DNA from: Adineta steineri
Lineage: Eukaryota; Rotifera; Eurotatoria; Adinetida; Adinetidae
Assembly: GCA_905250115.1 (NCBI GenBank)
Contig: CAJNOI010000119.1
Coordinates: forward strand, 240,622-304,621
Length of the DNA: 64,000 nucleotides
Direction of reading: 5' to 3'
Part shown: in pieces, positions 23,118-36,082 of the stretch
Layout: the number at the start of each line of letters is the position of its first letter
Numbering within the stretch: position 1 is the stretch's first letter
Made by a program: the position numbers and the translations under genes
Notes under the pieces: model-generated
The model's database searches: none
What the model saw: only the letters and a program-made list of their open reading frames with translations
Told to the model about the DNA's origin: nothing

Positions 23118-23768
23118 TTAAAATTTTCGAGCAACAAGATAACATCGATCATGATTTTCATCATTAAGATTTGCTAAGCGTTTTGAATCATAATTCATAT
23201 ATATAAGTTCATCAAGTACATCGAATTTTTGTTGTTTGAAACATTTTAATGAGATAAGATTTGTTGCTTCTGCAAATGCACCAGCAATTTCTAACTCTTT
23301 AGCATATTCAATACTTTTTTCTATGAGGCGTGATGCAAGCCCATGACCACGTGCACGTTTATCGACACTTATAATAAATACATGAAGTAGAGTATGAGCA
23401 TTTAATTTCTCAAAAATATTTAAATTTTTATGTACATCAGCAAAAAGTTGAAACAGAAAACCAAGTTTTTCATCAGATTGAATTGTTTCATTTCGTTGAT
23501 TTTTATGTTTAATTTCATTGAGACAAATTGCAACTATTTGATTTGTTTCTGTATTGAAAGCAACAAATGAACATTGATCTTGTAAACAATCTTTAATAAT
23601 ATTTTTAGCAAATTGTAATGTTTCAGTTATTTGAAGACATTGTGTAATTGGTTCATCTTTAAAAAATGAATTTAATAATAATGATAAAACTTGATCATGA
23701 TCATCTTCATGTAATAAACGAATATTAAATGTTAATGATGATGACATTTGTTTCGATACTAAGGACAT
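23118..23768 (-). CDS. GNAT N-acetyltransferase (AANAT-like), copy A
   Basis: Single exon, 216 residues, a complete GNAT fold. The acetyl-CoA pyrophosphate loop is RARGHGLASRLIE, preceded by the strand LLHVFIISVD. Downstream, GAFAEATNLISLKCFKQQKFDVLDELIYMNY matches the C-terminal part of insect-type arylalkylamine N-acetyltransferases. Expected reaction: transfer of acetyl from acetyl-CoA to an amine, with substrate not predictable. It is transcribed in the same direction as SHQ1, about 1.2 kb upstream of it. Confidence 0.85.
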   Translation of the reverse strand: MSLVSKQMSSSLTFNIRLLHEDDHDQVLSLLLNSFFKDEPITQCLQITETLQFAKNIIKDCLQDQCSFVAFNTETNQIVAICLNEIKHKNQRNETIQSDEKLGFLFQLFADVHKNLNIFEKLNAHTLLHVFIISVDKRARGHGLASRLIEKSIEYAKELEIAGAFAEATNLISLKCFKQQKFDVLDELIYMNYDSKRLANLNDENHDRCYLVARKF

Positions 23769-25308
23769 GTATTCTTCTTATTTTTTTACTCACGTTTTTT
23801 TAAAAAGATTGTATCGTGAAGAAACAGCAAACAATATTTTGCTTTCGAATATTTATATTGATATACGACTGATGTTTTATGAGTTATTTATTTTTTTCGT
23901 TCTGCTTCAACTTTTGACTATTTACGTGTACCCAGTATTTTTTTATTCTTATCAAATATGATACATACAACGATAACATATTTCTCTCTTATGAAATTAT
24001 GTATAGATACTCAAGAATAAAAAATACTAGGAAAAATGGCTTGTTCGCTCTATTGTTGAAGGCTTCGATAGCCTTAAATAGACAAACCAAATTCGATTTC
24101 AAAGAATGGTAGATTATTTTTACTTTTTTTCATTACTATATCACGTTTTCAAGAAGAAAATAGGATTAAATCAGAATTTTGTTTTTGAACTAAAAGAAGT
24201 TATTTATAAAATATATTTATGTAAATCTCTGTGATAGAAAAAAATAAAAATTTAATTATGTAATGATTACAGTTATGATCAAAACCAATATAAATATTCC
24301 TCTGTTGCAGAATTTTTTCTGCTTTTGTTTGTCGTTACTACACAGTTGTTTTTATTAGCTGAATAATATACTACATAAATTACTATGCTCAAATATTAAT
24401 ACAGTTCATATTTATTCTCCTATATATTATAACATAAACTAAATTAATTCGAAAATTGGAAATATATTGTGGATCTATGGTGAAATATTTTTAATTGCAT
24501 TCAATAAATCTTAGTATAGTCATCTAAAATATATGTTTAGCAACAAGGTATGTAGTCAAAAAAGATGAATCAAACTTCATTTGTGAGATTTATAATACCT
24601 AGTTGTTGCATATTTTCTACAATATGGTAGAAATACACGACAAATTTGTACATGATGTCATCATATGTATTTACTACTGTCACATCTATTGACATAGATT
24701 CCTTATGTCGGCATAATCTTCTTGGCATAATAGGTAATACTTCATTTACTAGTTAAATACATGAACAAAAAGTGACCACATACTCTAATTCATGCGGCAT
24801 GAAATAATAATTAACTAGTGAACCGAGAAATGAATAAAGTATTTTTGGATCACAAACATTGAATGTTAGAATCAGAAAATATATATTCATGTTGCTTATA
24901 GTAATAATGTAATTATTCTCATCATCAAACCTGTGTTTCAGACAAAGATTCATTGAGATATATGGAATCTATATGAAGAAAAACGTGTCTTCTGGAGTGA
25001 ATATATTGTGTTCACTGCTCTTTAATCAACTATTTGTGATTTCTTTTCTTTTTTCTCTTGTTAGCATTATTTCTCTTTTATGTTTATATCATAGGATGTA
25101 TATTAATAGTTAGGATTATATTATTTCAAATAGTTCAACTTATGCATTTCGTAAACTTTATTTATCTAAAACAATTCATGTTTTTATATCTCTCCGATAT
25201 TTCATACTGTCTATAGATAAACTATGATATACAGATATAATTTTAACTCATCTGCATTTATTAGTTATTTCTTTATATCACCCTCAAAGATGATTGTATA
25301 CAACAATA
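23769..25308. other. Non-coding stretch up to the gap
   Basis: Block homology continues to about 24625. The remaining 680 bp is unique. No gene recognised. Confidence 0.45.
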
Positions 25309-25408
25309 NNNNNNNNNNNNNNNNNNNNNNNNNNNNNNNNNNNNNNNNNNNNNNNNNNNNNNNNNNNNNNNNNNNNNNNNNNNNNNNNNNNNNNNNNNNN
25401 NNNNNNNN
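25309..25408. other. Assembly gap (100 N) between the two block copies
   Basis: Exactly 100 Ns. The second block copy starts at the very first base after the gap, so the true left junction of copy B is not visible. Confidence 0.99.
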
Positions 25409-25486
25409 TCACCATCACTGTTCTCCTAACATTAAAAGTCAACGCAAAAAAAAAAACAATAATTTAGTTGAATAAAAAAGTTCTAT

Positions 25487-26315
25487 TTATATGTCTTGTA
25501 CAAAATTGCCTGGAAATAAACCAATTTTTCCATGTAAATTTCCTTTACACCATTGATCTGGACGACGTTCGAGTAACAAAATTAGATCACCTAGAAAATG
25601 AATCATAAATAAGAACAAAATAATATTCGTAGAATTTTACCTGGTTGTATGGTTAATTCATCATCATGTTCTGCAACATAAGAATCTATAACTTTAACAA
25701 ATTTAATTGTTTGTTGCTGTCGTAGAGAATCTGTTGATGCTGTCATAACAGATGGAAGAACTGAAGAAGGTGGATGAGGTGCTGCTGATCGATTATCTAT
25801 ACAACATAATAAAAGTATTAGTAAGAGAAATTATTATTAAACAATCAGCATGCACGTGGGGAAAAAACAAATCAATGCAATCACATGCAGAAGTTTCATT
25901 TAAACTTACACATTGAATGTAAGATTGCAGAATTTTTTGAGAGCGTGAGTAGGTATGGGTGTCTCTTCTTTATGTCTCTAACTCACACCCACACCCTCAA
26001 GATGGTATACAGGATTGGATTCTATTAATTTACTAGTCTTTTACCTGCATGTTTTGTTACTAAATCAACTATATCACGAATAGCAAGATTAAGTGGAAGT
26101 GAATCGATATTTGTGCTTGATATTGTGATTCCATCACGTAGCGGACAGATAAATTGGCCTTGATTGCTAGCCGCCAAATCTTTGATGCATTGCAAGCAAT
26201 ATGTATGCGAACAGGGCAATATGCGGGGTTCATTAAAATTGTCCAGACATATTGGACATTTTATTATATCTTCAAGTTGTTCTTTAAATTCTTCTCCATT
26301 TGTCTTCGATGGCAT
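25487..26315 (-). CDS. Chimeric RING-SH3 protein, copy B
   Basis: Exons 26315-26045, 25796-25641 and 25590-25487, with the same lengths and phases as copy A (271, 156 and 104 nt). The predicted 176-residue protein appears identical to copy A. The gene lies in the highly homogenised left end of the block. The SH3 core and the RING with seven of eight canonical ligands are retained. Confidence 0.7.
25937..26002. repeat. Dispersed hairpin element, copy 5
   Basis: Duplicate of the 14001-14066 element, at the equivalent place in intron 1 of RING-SH3 copy B. Confidence 0.6.
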
Positions 26316-28520
26316 TTTGATGACTGAATGATAATCTACAAAAAAAAATAGATTGCTGATGGAAAGTATTTTAAAAGTATGAGAACTTCAACTAAAGAAT
26401 ATATTAGTGTATTGTACGCTTCGAGTTAGAAAGAGTATAATCTTTTTTTTTCCAACCACCATTCATGCAATGTTATGTAAGCTTTTCATCAATATCTGCA
26501 TGCTTTTTTTATGTCGATGTCTCAGAGGCAAAGTCAAGAAAAATGATTAATAGTTACTTCCTACTGACAAAATGGTCTTATTCAGTGACTCAGAGAGAAA
26601 AAATAAATAAGTATTTTGTTGGTAAATGGCATAAAGTAAAAAAATATTTTCACTATAGGTCATGAATAAGCCTAAGACATTTAAATGAATTTTAAGTGAA
26701 AAACAAACATGTTACTTTCATATTGTTGCAAATCGAACGATGAAAAACATGAAAGCGTTGCCAGGTACTAAAAGCACTTTGATTCTGTATGTGATCAGGG
26801 AGAAGTACGCATCTGGTCAAGAAATAATTGAAAAATAACTTCATACAATAAAATATTGATCTCCTCCTGTGTAAATTATTCTCAAGAAAAACGAAAAAAA
26901 AAACATTCTCCTTTTATTCATATTCACGCTACACGATGTGGCAAATAAAATTCAATGCGACAAAAGGCATATTGCATCATTTACATCATTTATTTCCTTT
27001 TCTTAATCCTCTCCAGTTATTGCACAATCATTAGAAATTTGTAATTGACGATAAAGACAAATTCATTTAAACAATCAGTAGCATCTGCACCATACTATAT
27101 AATAAGTAGTGTACACTACTCTAAATTTTATACGTATAACATTAAAATGAAACTTAGTGAGGTCTGTCTAGACCTCAGGTGAACGGATTAGGGTTAAGTA
27201 AAAATATGAACATATAAAACGTGTGTATTATGAATAGATTAACATTAATAAATTGAAATATATTAAATACTGTCGCTAGAATGATATACGTGCTGAAGGT
27301 TTACTGCGTACGAAACGTATTCTTTAGTATGTTATCGGTCGTACTTTTATTATTTTTTATACTTTATCTTTCACGTAGTATATATGAAAAAATAGAAAGC
27401 GATACACGTGGCAAGGTTATTTTCGTACGTACGAAATGAATTCTTTAATACGTTGCTAGTCTACTTGTCATTCTTCTATTATCTTTTTTCTCTCTTAACA
27501 CACTCCTTAAATAGCACCGATCCAGCTAGTAACTGAGAAGAATGTTTGTTAAAACACAGTATTTACAATCGTTGAATGTATTCGTAAGTTATATACTATA
27601 TTCTATAACTTTGAATGTTAATTAGATCGTACAATATTCAATTCAGCTATATGTTTCGTGCATTTTTTACAAAGGAATGTATTCAACTTCAAGGTTAAAA
27701 TTTCTTGAGTCGTCAAATAGCTTAATCTGCAAATTTGATCAACTTTTTTTTATCTCACCCTTTTTTCAGAAACGAGAATGTGGAAAATGATATCTGAGAA
27801 CGACTCTTGAGTTTAGTATTATCAAAGACAGTAAAATCTGTCTTCGTGAACTTTTCTTTATTCTGAATATAAACGCATTTTTTCGATCCCATCTGTATAT
27901 ATTAATCTTCATATAAGAAGTATTAATAGGAGGCGCTAATTGAATAATTATATGATTGGAATTGTAGAGTCTGTAATCTATTTCCATGAAAATAAATAAA
28001 CAAATATAATTGTTTTTGTTTTTACAGTTTCTAGAACTTTGGATATTACATATGGTATCTTGCAATGAATTATGTCTAGCATAAAAACAATTGTAAAAGA
28101 ATGATACCAACGAAAACTTTTTAGCTGTTGATAATAGTTCGTATGATGATGGTTTATATGTGTCAACAGCAATCCAAATGATGCATCGTTTGTAATTGTT
28201 ATCAACTACAATCGAAGCTGATCAATATCTATCTAAATTCGAATACTCCTAAAGATAATCTATTAGTAATTTTTTTTAAACGTACCTGGACAGAAACTGG
28301 ATATAATATTCTAAAAATGCTTTAGGAAAAAACCGTGAAGTATTAAAAGTCATTTAAATGAACTCGAGAATAAAAAGACTTATGTTTTGGTTTATTTCTA
28401 ATTGATCCTTTCTTCTTTATGAATACCCTGCTATAGACGGAATGATTTTCATTGATTTCAATGGTATTCACATTAGACAAATAATATTCTTTGATGTTTT
28501 AGATACTAATACAAACGAGA
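26316..28520. other. Intergenic, RING-SH3 to P450 (copy B)
   Basis: Aligned with 14380-16614, with about 30 bp missing near 27660. The 33-nt direct repeats recur at 27308 and 27429. No supported gene; the coding-like stretch near 28110-28250 carries an in-frame stop. Confidence 0.45.
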
Positions 28521-28585
28521 TGTTAATTCTTATTGTATCTATAATTTTGACACTTATCCTCAGTTTCATTACATTCATTTATTTC

Positions 28586-29728
28586 GGCTAGTATTTAAAT
28601 GAGCACTGATAGTGACTGAATGAGCAATAATTAAAATACGAATTAGCAATAATCTTTGAGCAATAAAAAAATCTTTTTTGAGCAGTTTTAAATTATGAAA
28701 TGGTTAATAATTAATCCAGTAAATAGCAATATTAATTTCATATTTTGGTAATAAGAAAAAGAAAAACTCCAGTTTTTATTTCTACAATTGATCATAAAAA
28801 AAAGGAAAATGAGCAATAAATGTACTATTATAGCAATAAAGCTTCTTTTGCTTTACATGGTCAGCCTCTTGAAGGTGTGGGCGTTAGTATGGATGATGAT
28901 GAAGTGAACATATACACGGACCCACACCCACCCTCGAGAAAAGCTGATTTGTTGATTAACTTGCTATAGACTTCACCTCTTTTGAGTTCAGTTCGGTTCA
29001 GTTTGGACCTTTTAAAAAACTAAATCGGTTCGGTTTGCTTCGGTTTGACAATTTTTCGGCAGAATTCGGTTCGATTCCAAAAAATCACGAACCGATTCCA
29101 CCTCTGATATATATACATAAACAGGATGGGAAAATTCAAACACAGTGAGGGAAAAATAAGGAGAAAGGAAAGTACTTGAACGAGTCAACGTTTGGAAAAT
29201 ACTTCAGATAAAAAGGAAAAAACAATATATATGTGACGATCTTGGATAAGCCATCTATACGATACAATCAAAAGAAGGAAAAGAAAATATCCAACACAGA
29301 TGAATTGTATTGTAAACTCCAGTCTATAATAAAAGACCACTGGGTCTTCTGTTATATTTCTCAAACTAAGCCTAAATTTACTGAAATCCTCATCAAAATA
29401 CACATAATTTGTATAGAAATTTTTTCCAGAAGGGTCTTCTATTATTGGAGGTTCCTCCATTGAGAGGGGGTCTTCTGTTATAGAGGGAATTTAACAGCTG
29501 AATTTATATTGCTCCTTACAAATACGGTTTATTGCTCGTTTAAATAAATTATTGCTCGTTTAGTATAATTATTGCTCATTTAATATGATTATTGCCCATT
29601 TAGTATAATTATTGCTCATTCAGTATATTTATTGCTCATTCAGTATTATTATCGCTGATTCAATTTTATTATTGCCAAATTTCGTTATTGCTCATTTCGA
29701 TTTTATTATTGCTCATTTAAATATAAGT
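28586..29728. mobile_element. 1.14 kb non-autonomous DNA transposon in P450 copy B
   Basis: Absent from the aligned site in copy A. A direct repeat CATTTATTTC (28576-28585 and 29729-29738) flanks it as a 10-bp target-site duplication. The ends share TATTTAAATGAGCA in inverted orientation. The right 200 bp holds about ten direct copies of TTATTGCTCATT-like units, and the left end holds the inverse ATGAGCAATAA. Such subterminal arrays resemble transposase-binding sites of hAT- or Mutator-like elements. No transposase is encoded. The inside carries a hairpin-element copy, a TCGGTTCGGTTTG-rich stretch (about 28990-29100) and three GGGTCTTCTRTTAT repeats (29342, 29432, 29468). Confidence 0.85.
28868..28939. 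repeat. Dispersed hairpin element, copy 6 (inside the transposon)
   Basis: Left arm CTTGAAGGTGTGGGCG and right arm CCCACACCCACCCTCGAG are complementary. It is nested within the 1.14 kb insertion. Confidence 0.5.
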
Positions 29729-31217
29729 CATTTATTTCAAGCTTATTCGATCTCAGAAACGTGTATACGATGCTTTTCGAGCACAAGGTGTTCCAGGTGA
29801 ACCGTTTATTCCACTTGTTGGTCAACTTTGGCACATGAATGAGGCTAATAAAATAGGTAGAGGTATGGATTATATTGTGGATCTCGTACAAAAACATGGC
29901 TCCTACTTTCTATTTGGTTTTGGTCCATTAACTCGAATGATACTTGTTGAACCAGAACTTATATCCGACGTTTTAGGTCGTTCAAACACTGCGAATTATG
30001 AAAAACCACCTGATCTGATAAATATTGTTAAACCAATTCTTGGAATCCATAATCTTTTAGTTAGCGAAGGAGATGAACATGATCGCGCGCGCAAAATGCT
30101 CAATCCTGCCTTTCATTTTGTTAATCTTCGTTCAATGGTGCCAATTATGTCAAACGAAACGGTTAAGGCCATCGATTCTCTTCTTTCGCTTGCATTATCA
30201 ACAAACGAAGTAAATTTGGAAATACAAATGAATAGCTTAACTCTTTCCATCATTGCATCGAGTGCTTTTGGTCAAGGTTTTGAAACTACACCACATGCTA
30301 AAGAGAGCATATGCACAACATTTAATAAAGTAAAAGATGTAATTGAATATCGAACATTACATATGATCAATCAGATCAAATTCCTAGCAGAATTGCCATT
30401 CTGGGGTAAGAAAATTGTCGATGATGGAGCAAAGAAAGTCAATGATTTTGTTGATCAGGCAATTGCTGATCGACGAAGTGGAAAATCAACTAGTTTATGT
30501 GCTGGTCAAGATATCCTCGATCTTCTTTTAAATGCTGTTGATGATAAGGGTGAATCATTTTCTGATCAACAGATAAGAGACGAAGCACTAACCTTTGTCC
30601 TTGCTGGTCATGAGACTACTGGAAATTTAATGACTTGGACACTCTACTTATTAATGACACATGCTGAAGTGTTAGAAGCGTGTCGCGAAGAAGTTGATCG
30701 TATTTTACCCAACGGAACGATTCCTGATTTTGAACATATGGCTGATCTTCAGGTAATTGAAGCTGTTCTCTATGAAAGCCTTCGGCTCTATCCACCTGCT
30801 GCATTTATTGTTCGTCAATGCATCAAAGAACATACAATTGGCGGTACTAATGATAAATCTTCGATTTTTATTCCTGTTGGCGCTATGATTGTAATTCATA
30901 ACTATACCCTACATCGACGAGAGGACTATTGGTCTTGTCCACTCGAATTTGATTATAAACGATGGATGCGTGATCCAGTATCTGGACTAAAACCAAAACT
31001 TACTCATCCATATGCTTATCTTCCATTTGCATCAGGCACGAGAAATTGTATTGGACAGAACTTTGCAATACTCGAAGCAAAAGTGATGTTTGCGATGCTT
31101 GTACAACGGTGTAACTTTAAGTTAGTACCTGGACAACAAATTGTTCCTGAAATGAAAGGTATAACGATGAAAACTAAATATGGTTTGTTTGCATATGTAG
31201 AAAAAAGAGAAATCTAA

Positions 31218-31914
31218 ATTGTTCTATTCAAAATGTCATAACTGTTACTGCAATTAATTCTATTCTCTTCACTTCTTTTTTAATTATTTATCTTAAATAT
31301 TCATAAGTTGTCATTAGACAAAATAAATATACTTTCGGCGAACGTTTTTGTACTTTATTAGTTTTATTTTTCATTTAAATCTTTACTTTTCAATGAACTA
31401 CATCAAAAGTTCATTAATATTTCTTACATGTTTATTAACATGAAGAGAGGAAATAAATTATAACTTTATTTGATTAAAAGGTGAGTTAAACTAATCATTG
31501 TTCGTATTTGTTTTCTTCTATTAAAACAAGTGTTCTCATTCCTTTACTATTTTTGATGTTAAATTATAAGCAAAGATGATCCTCTCTATACAACAACATC
31601 TGATCGAATGATTTTTTTGCTAAATTCTCATGACGTCACATGTATAAATAGCCAGAATTTAATGACAAATATATTTTTATGCTCATATCATGCATAAATC
31701 CATAATGACCGTTTTTTTCTTCATAGAATTTAATGAGCATAAAGACATTTGACTCTATAAATGCATTAAAACATTCATTTAAACAATTTTGTTATATTAC
31801 TAATCTATCATTAAATAAAGTTATCCGCAATGGAAAAAGAAATCTGACGAAGCAAATAATATTTTCTTTGCATTATTCTTTGTAGATTATCGAGTCATAT
31901 CAAATATCGAAAAA
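31218..31914. other. Intergenic, P450 to receptor (copy B)
   Basis: Aligned with 18160-18854; no gene. Holds the conserved CRE and TATA-like pair. Confidence 0.4.
31631..31650 (+). promoter_or_regulatory. Putative receptor promoter, copy B
   Basis: TGACGTCA (31631-31638) and TATAAATA (31643-31650), identical in sequence and spacing to the copy A site. Confidence 0.4.
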
Positions 31915-32926
31915 ATGACATCGTTATCATATATTGCTGATCAGATAACATTATATTTTGGATATTTTCTTCTTCTCATAGGTATCACTGGCAATGGAAT
32001 GAATATTCTTATTTTCCTAAGTATTCGTACTTATCGCACCACTCCTTGCACATTTTACTTTCTTATTTGTTCAATACTCAATCTAGCTTATATATCAATC
32101 ACTCTCATGACTCGTATTATGAGTATAGGTTATGGAATCGACTTCACTCATACATCAATAGTTTGGTGTAAATTAAAACAATTTTTTGTTGTTTCACTTA
32201 GTTTAATTAGTGTAACATGTTCATGTATGGCAACAATCGATCAATTTTTAGTTACATCAAAGAATGCTAATCTTCGTCGATATAGTAATATGAAATTGAC
32301 ATATCGAATTACTTTGATTTCCATTATAATCTGGTGTGTTCATGCAATTCCTGTTCTTGTCTTTCGTGATATAATACCGACTAGTAATACATGTGTAAAC
32401 ATCAACACTATCTATGCCATTTATATACCTCTATATCTTATTGGTCTCTTCTGTGGCATCCCAGTTTTAATTGTAATCATATTTGGGTATTTGGCTTATC
32501 GAAATATTCGTCAAATACGAGTTCTTCTTGATCAACATGCTGATCGACAAATAACAAAGATGACTATTATTCAAGTATTATTTATTATTATTTTTATGGT
32601 TCCATTTGGTATTTACACTACTTACAGTTCAATAACATCAAATGTTTCTAAAAGTGCAGATCGATTATTGAAAGAATACTTTGCTTCAGTAATCATTTTA
32701 ACACTAACAAGTTTTTACTTTGCCGTATGCTCGTTTATTTTTGTTATGAATATAGATTTTCTTTATGAATTATTTATTTTAGGGAAGTTGTTATATGTTT
32801 ATGATTTCATCAAAACGTTTTCGGCAAGCTGTATTAGCCCGAATATTGTGGTGCAAAAGAACACATCGAGTTAATCCATTGCATTTAATTACAATTGGAA
32901 GAGTAATATTACCATACAATACATAA
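31915..32926 (+). CDS. Rhodopsin-like 7TM receptor, copy B
   Basis: Exons 31915-32724 and 32783-32926, the same structure as copy A, 317 residues. TIDQF again replaces DRY. Differences from copy A are few and lie mostly in TM segments and loops. The tail changes are one conservative R-to-K replacement and silent sites. Intact and apparently functional. Confidence 0.85.
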
Positions 32927-33564
32927 TTAATTCTACACATTTTATGTTCTTAAAATACCTTTTTTTCTGTTATCATCTCGTGCATTATTCCATTCATGAA
33001 TTAAAATTGTTGTTTTGTAATGTTTTTGTCAGGAAATGAAAAATATATGTTTAAATGATCTAGAAGAGAATCAACTTTTGCTAAGTAATTATTTATGCAC
33101 AAATGTAACTCAACAAAAGAAAAATTTGTTCTCACAGTATAAAGTGTTATTTATTAATAAAACATTTAAAGTAATTATGGTGTGTTCAGAGAATTAACGA
33201 TGTGGGTAATGAATGAGAAGAATCTGTACTTATAGCCACATCATTGTCTCGCAAATATATTTCATTCGCTCTACGACCATTTCAATCCCTGTGATATCAA
33301 CTGCATAATAAATGATAGTAAAAATGATTTGATGCATGTTTTTAAAGGCATATTTCTTCAGTAATTTATCGAAAGTATGATATTATTAGTTTATACTCAC
33401 ATGACTATTTAAAAACTTACGAAATAATACATTTTTTTTTGGTTGTAAAGATGTTTCATTTTATTAGCTTAATCTATTCAATGTAATCGAAAAACTTTCT
33501 TTATAAGTCTATCATTAACATAAATGATTAGATAAATCCTGAGATATTTTTTTTTTATTAAACT
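32927..33564. other. Intergenic between converging genes (copy B)
   Basis: Aligned with 19867-20502. No gene seen. Confidence 0.4.
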
Positions 33565-35008
33565 TTAACAATTCTTTTTATCTGATGATGATGAACAATC
33601 ATCATCATCATCAGTATCACTAATTTCATGTAAAGTCACTTTCCAAGAAAAATGTTTTTCTTCAAAATTTAATTCAAGATTATCTTCATCAAGTTCATAT
33701 TCAATAGTATGTTTCATAGCTTCTACTAATGAATCTAACCATTTTGTTTGACATTCTGTTTGTATCCATAAACAATAATCATTTAAATAAAGTGTATTCA
33801 ATAAATATCGATGTTCTTCATCCAAAAATAAACGTCTCATTTGAAGTAAACATTGAAGTATTGTAGATTTTCCCATTGAAAATATTTCTATAACATCAAG
33901 TAAACATTTTTTTGCAAGTTTAAATGAACGAATAAGTGGATAGATTAAAGTTCGACGACAACATGCTATTAGAACAGATGGGAGATCAGTAAATGTATCA
34001 AACCATGACAATGTTGATGATAATTTATGAATATTCCATGAAGATTCACAACATGGTTCACCTCTATGAAGAAAAAAAAATATATGTTTTTGTATTATAT
34101 GTAAGTTTTACTTACTGTGTAATTCGTTGATCATAAACAAATGCATAAAGTAAATCAATAAGTCCTAAATAAATTGATATTTGATCATCAATGAATAATT
34201 GTTTATATTTAAGATTTTTTAAATCATCTCGATCTTGTTCATCTAATTGATCTTCTAAAATTAATTTATAATCGAATATTGCTTCATCATTTAATTCATA
34301 TTTATCAGCTAGATAATGTTCAGAATTAAAATCGGTTTGTTCTTGTTCTAAACGACATGAACGAATCGATGATGTTGGAAGTGTATCTGGTGATTGATTA
34401 TCAAATATTAAACAATATTCAGAATCAAAAGTTGTAAATAAATCTTTATATTGATGATTAAAACCGTATGAATATGAAGATATTAAATTTTCTTTTGGTT
34501 GATCTAAAAATAAATAGATAAGAAATAAAAAGAATAAGACTTTAATATTTAATATACCATCAATTTCAAGTTGTCTCATTTGATTCCATAATGGTTCATC
34601 TTCATCCTCCTCCTCATCTTCTTCGTCTTCTTCTTCATTTGTTAAATCGTTATCAATTTCTTCAATTTTATTTGATGATACTTTTGCTTTTTTATTCAAT
34701 AATGTCGTCAACATATCAAGATTTTCGAACTGTTCATTTTTTGTTTCTTTTTCATATGTAAAACAAAATGAAGATGTATCAATATCATATTTATAATTAG
34801 ATGCATCTTTATCAATTACACGACCAGGTAAATATAGATGAAGATAATACGGTTTACAAGCAAAATAGAATTCATTTGGTGAAGGTAAATCAATTTCGAT
34901 ACCGTTATTTTCTTCATTTGATGAGGATGAGAATTTAACATATGGACATCGAATTGTAATTAATAATTGTGTTGAAGTTTGAGTTAATGAAAAACGAGGA
35001 ATTAACAT
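33565..35008 (-). CDS. SHQ1: SHQ1, copy B
   Basis: Exons 35008-34558, 34503-34116 and 34063-33565 encode 445 residues, one Ser fewer than copy A in the C-terminal Ser run. Intron 1 happens to be open in frame here (a 54-nt read-through), so a naive ORF call joins exons 1 and 2; copy A shows it is an intron. The CS-like domain and the SHQ1 domain are intact. Confidence 0.92.
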
Positions 35009-36082
35009 CGTGTCTTTTTTTTCTTCTATCAAAATGATCTATTTCGATATTTTGATTAAGAATTGGTCATATTATATTGGAAGGATGGTAATGGATATTA
35101 GATGGACTTAATGATAGAGGGCGTCGTTGATCGAGAAGCTCTTTCTTAAATATTGAATTTCGATTAATGAAAGAATAACTTAGTAATATAGATCATGGTG
35201 GTAATCACGATGTGATATTGAATTGATTGTGAAGAGTAACAATATTTATATTATAATGAATTGTTCTAAATTACTAAATTCTTTCAAAAATATACAGAAG
35301 TCAAGTTTTTTGTTAGTTTAAATCAACGGTTCTAGAGTTAGCAAATAGCGCGTAATAGTTCATAAAAGATAAATTTTCTCTCTTTGAAATAATTTATTTT
35401 TTCGTTATATTATAAATCAATGATCATTATTGTTTATAGTTCTGGCCTTACTTGATGAATCAGTATTTTCGATCGTCACCATCGATTCAAATGAATCTTA
35501 CATAAAACATAGATTAATTGTTTACGAAATCGTTCGGATGCACAAATATATATATAAAAAGAACTCTAGATTAATATATAAATTATTTTGAATCTTACAG
35601 CAAAATAAGTATAGTAACTAAGAAGAGTAATATACACAGTAAATTGAAAGATTTAGAATTGTTCGTCGTTTGTAAATATTGATCGATTAATTATTGAATT
35701 TCTTCGATAGTTTAAGATCATTTTTTAAGTACTGATAGAGCAAAAAGTTTTCTGTTCTTATATATAAGTTTTAATGTCATGTAGAAAATAAAATTAGCTT
35801 ACGATATATTCCATATTAATAATTATTAGTAAACGTTTCATTGCATTTCAAATCTATAACTCAAAAGTAACTGCTGAGTTCTGACATTAGAAAACAAAAT
35901 TGTCACGCAAATGAAAAACAATTTATTTTTAGAAACTATTGTTTTGATTATTAACCATGTATTATAATACTACTTCTATCGATTATACACAAGAAAGAGT
36001 AATTTGTTAATTAAAATAATATATAATCTACATGATAGTCTTATTTATTTATTTTTATTGACAATATTCAAAGTTTTATTAA
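35009..36082. other. Intergenic, GNAT to SHQ1 (copy B)
   Basis: Aligned with 21948-23117, slightly shorter at the GNAT 3' side. No gene seen. Confidence 0.4.

Larger units (their letters stand above)
13474..24625. repeat. Segmental duplication, copy A
   Basis: This block is repeated at 25409-37611 in the same orientation and gene order: RING-SH3, P450, 7TM receptor, SHQ1, GNAT. Coding identity is about 97-98% by eye, and non-coding sequence also aligns. The right edge is near 24625, where the two copies stop matching. Copy B is longer mainly because of the 1.14 kb insertion in its P450. Confidence 0.95.
28521..31217 (+). pseudogene. Cytochrome P450, copy B, split by a transposon
   Basis: The first codons (28521-28585, MLILIVSIILTLILSF...) match copy A and then stop at a TAG two codons into the insertion. 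The rest of the enzyme resumes at 29729 with a TAA just before it. The remaining open frame from the next Met (29835) encodes 460 residues, equal to copy A residues 55-514, with AGHETT, ESLR and the haem Cys loop intact and about 98% identity. The membrane anchor and hinge are lost. Unless the insertion is spliced out or a new promoter makes a soluble form, this copy should not yield a normal microsomal P450. Confidence 0.85.

Noticed and set aside
25224..25475. Open frame running across the N gap
   Set aside because: Made only because Ns do not contain stops.
29185..29460. 91-residue minus-strand open frame inside the P450 transposon
   Set aside because: No recognisable transposase motif; lies in repetitive GGGTCTTCT sequence and is absent from copy A.
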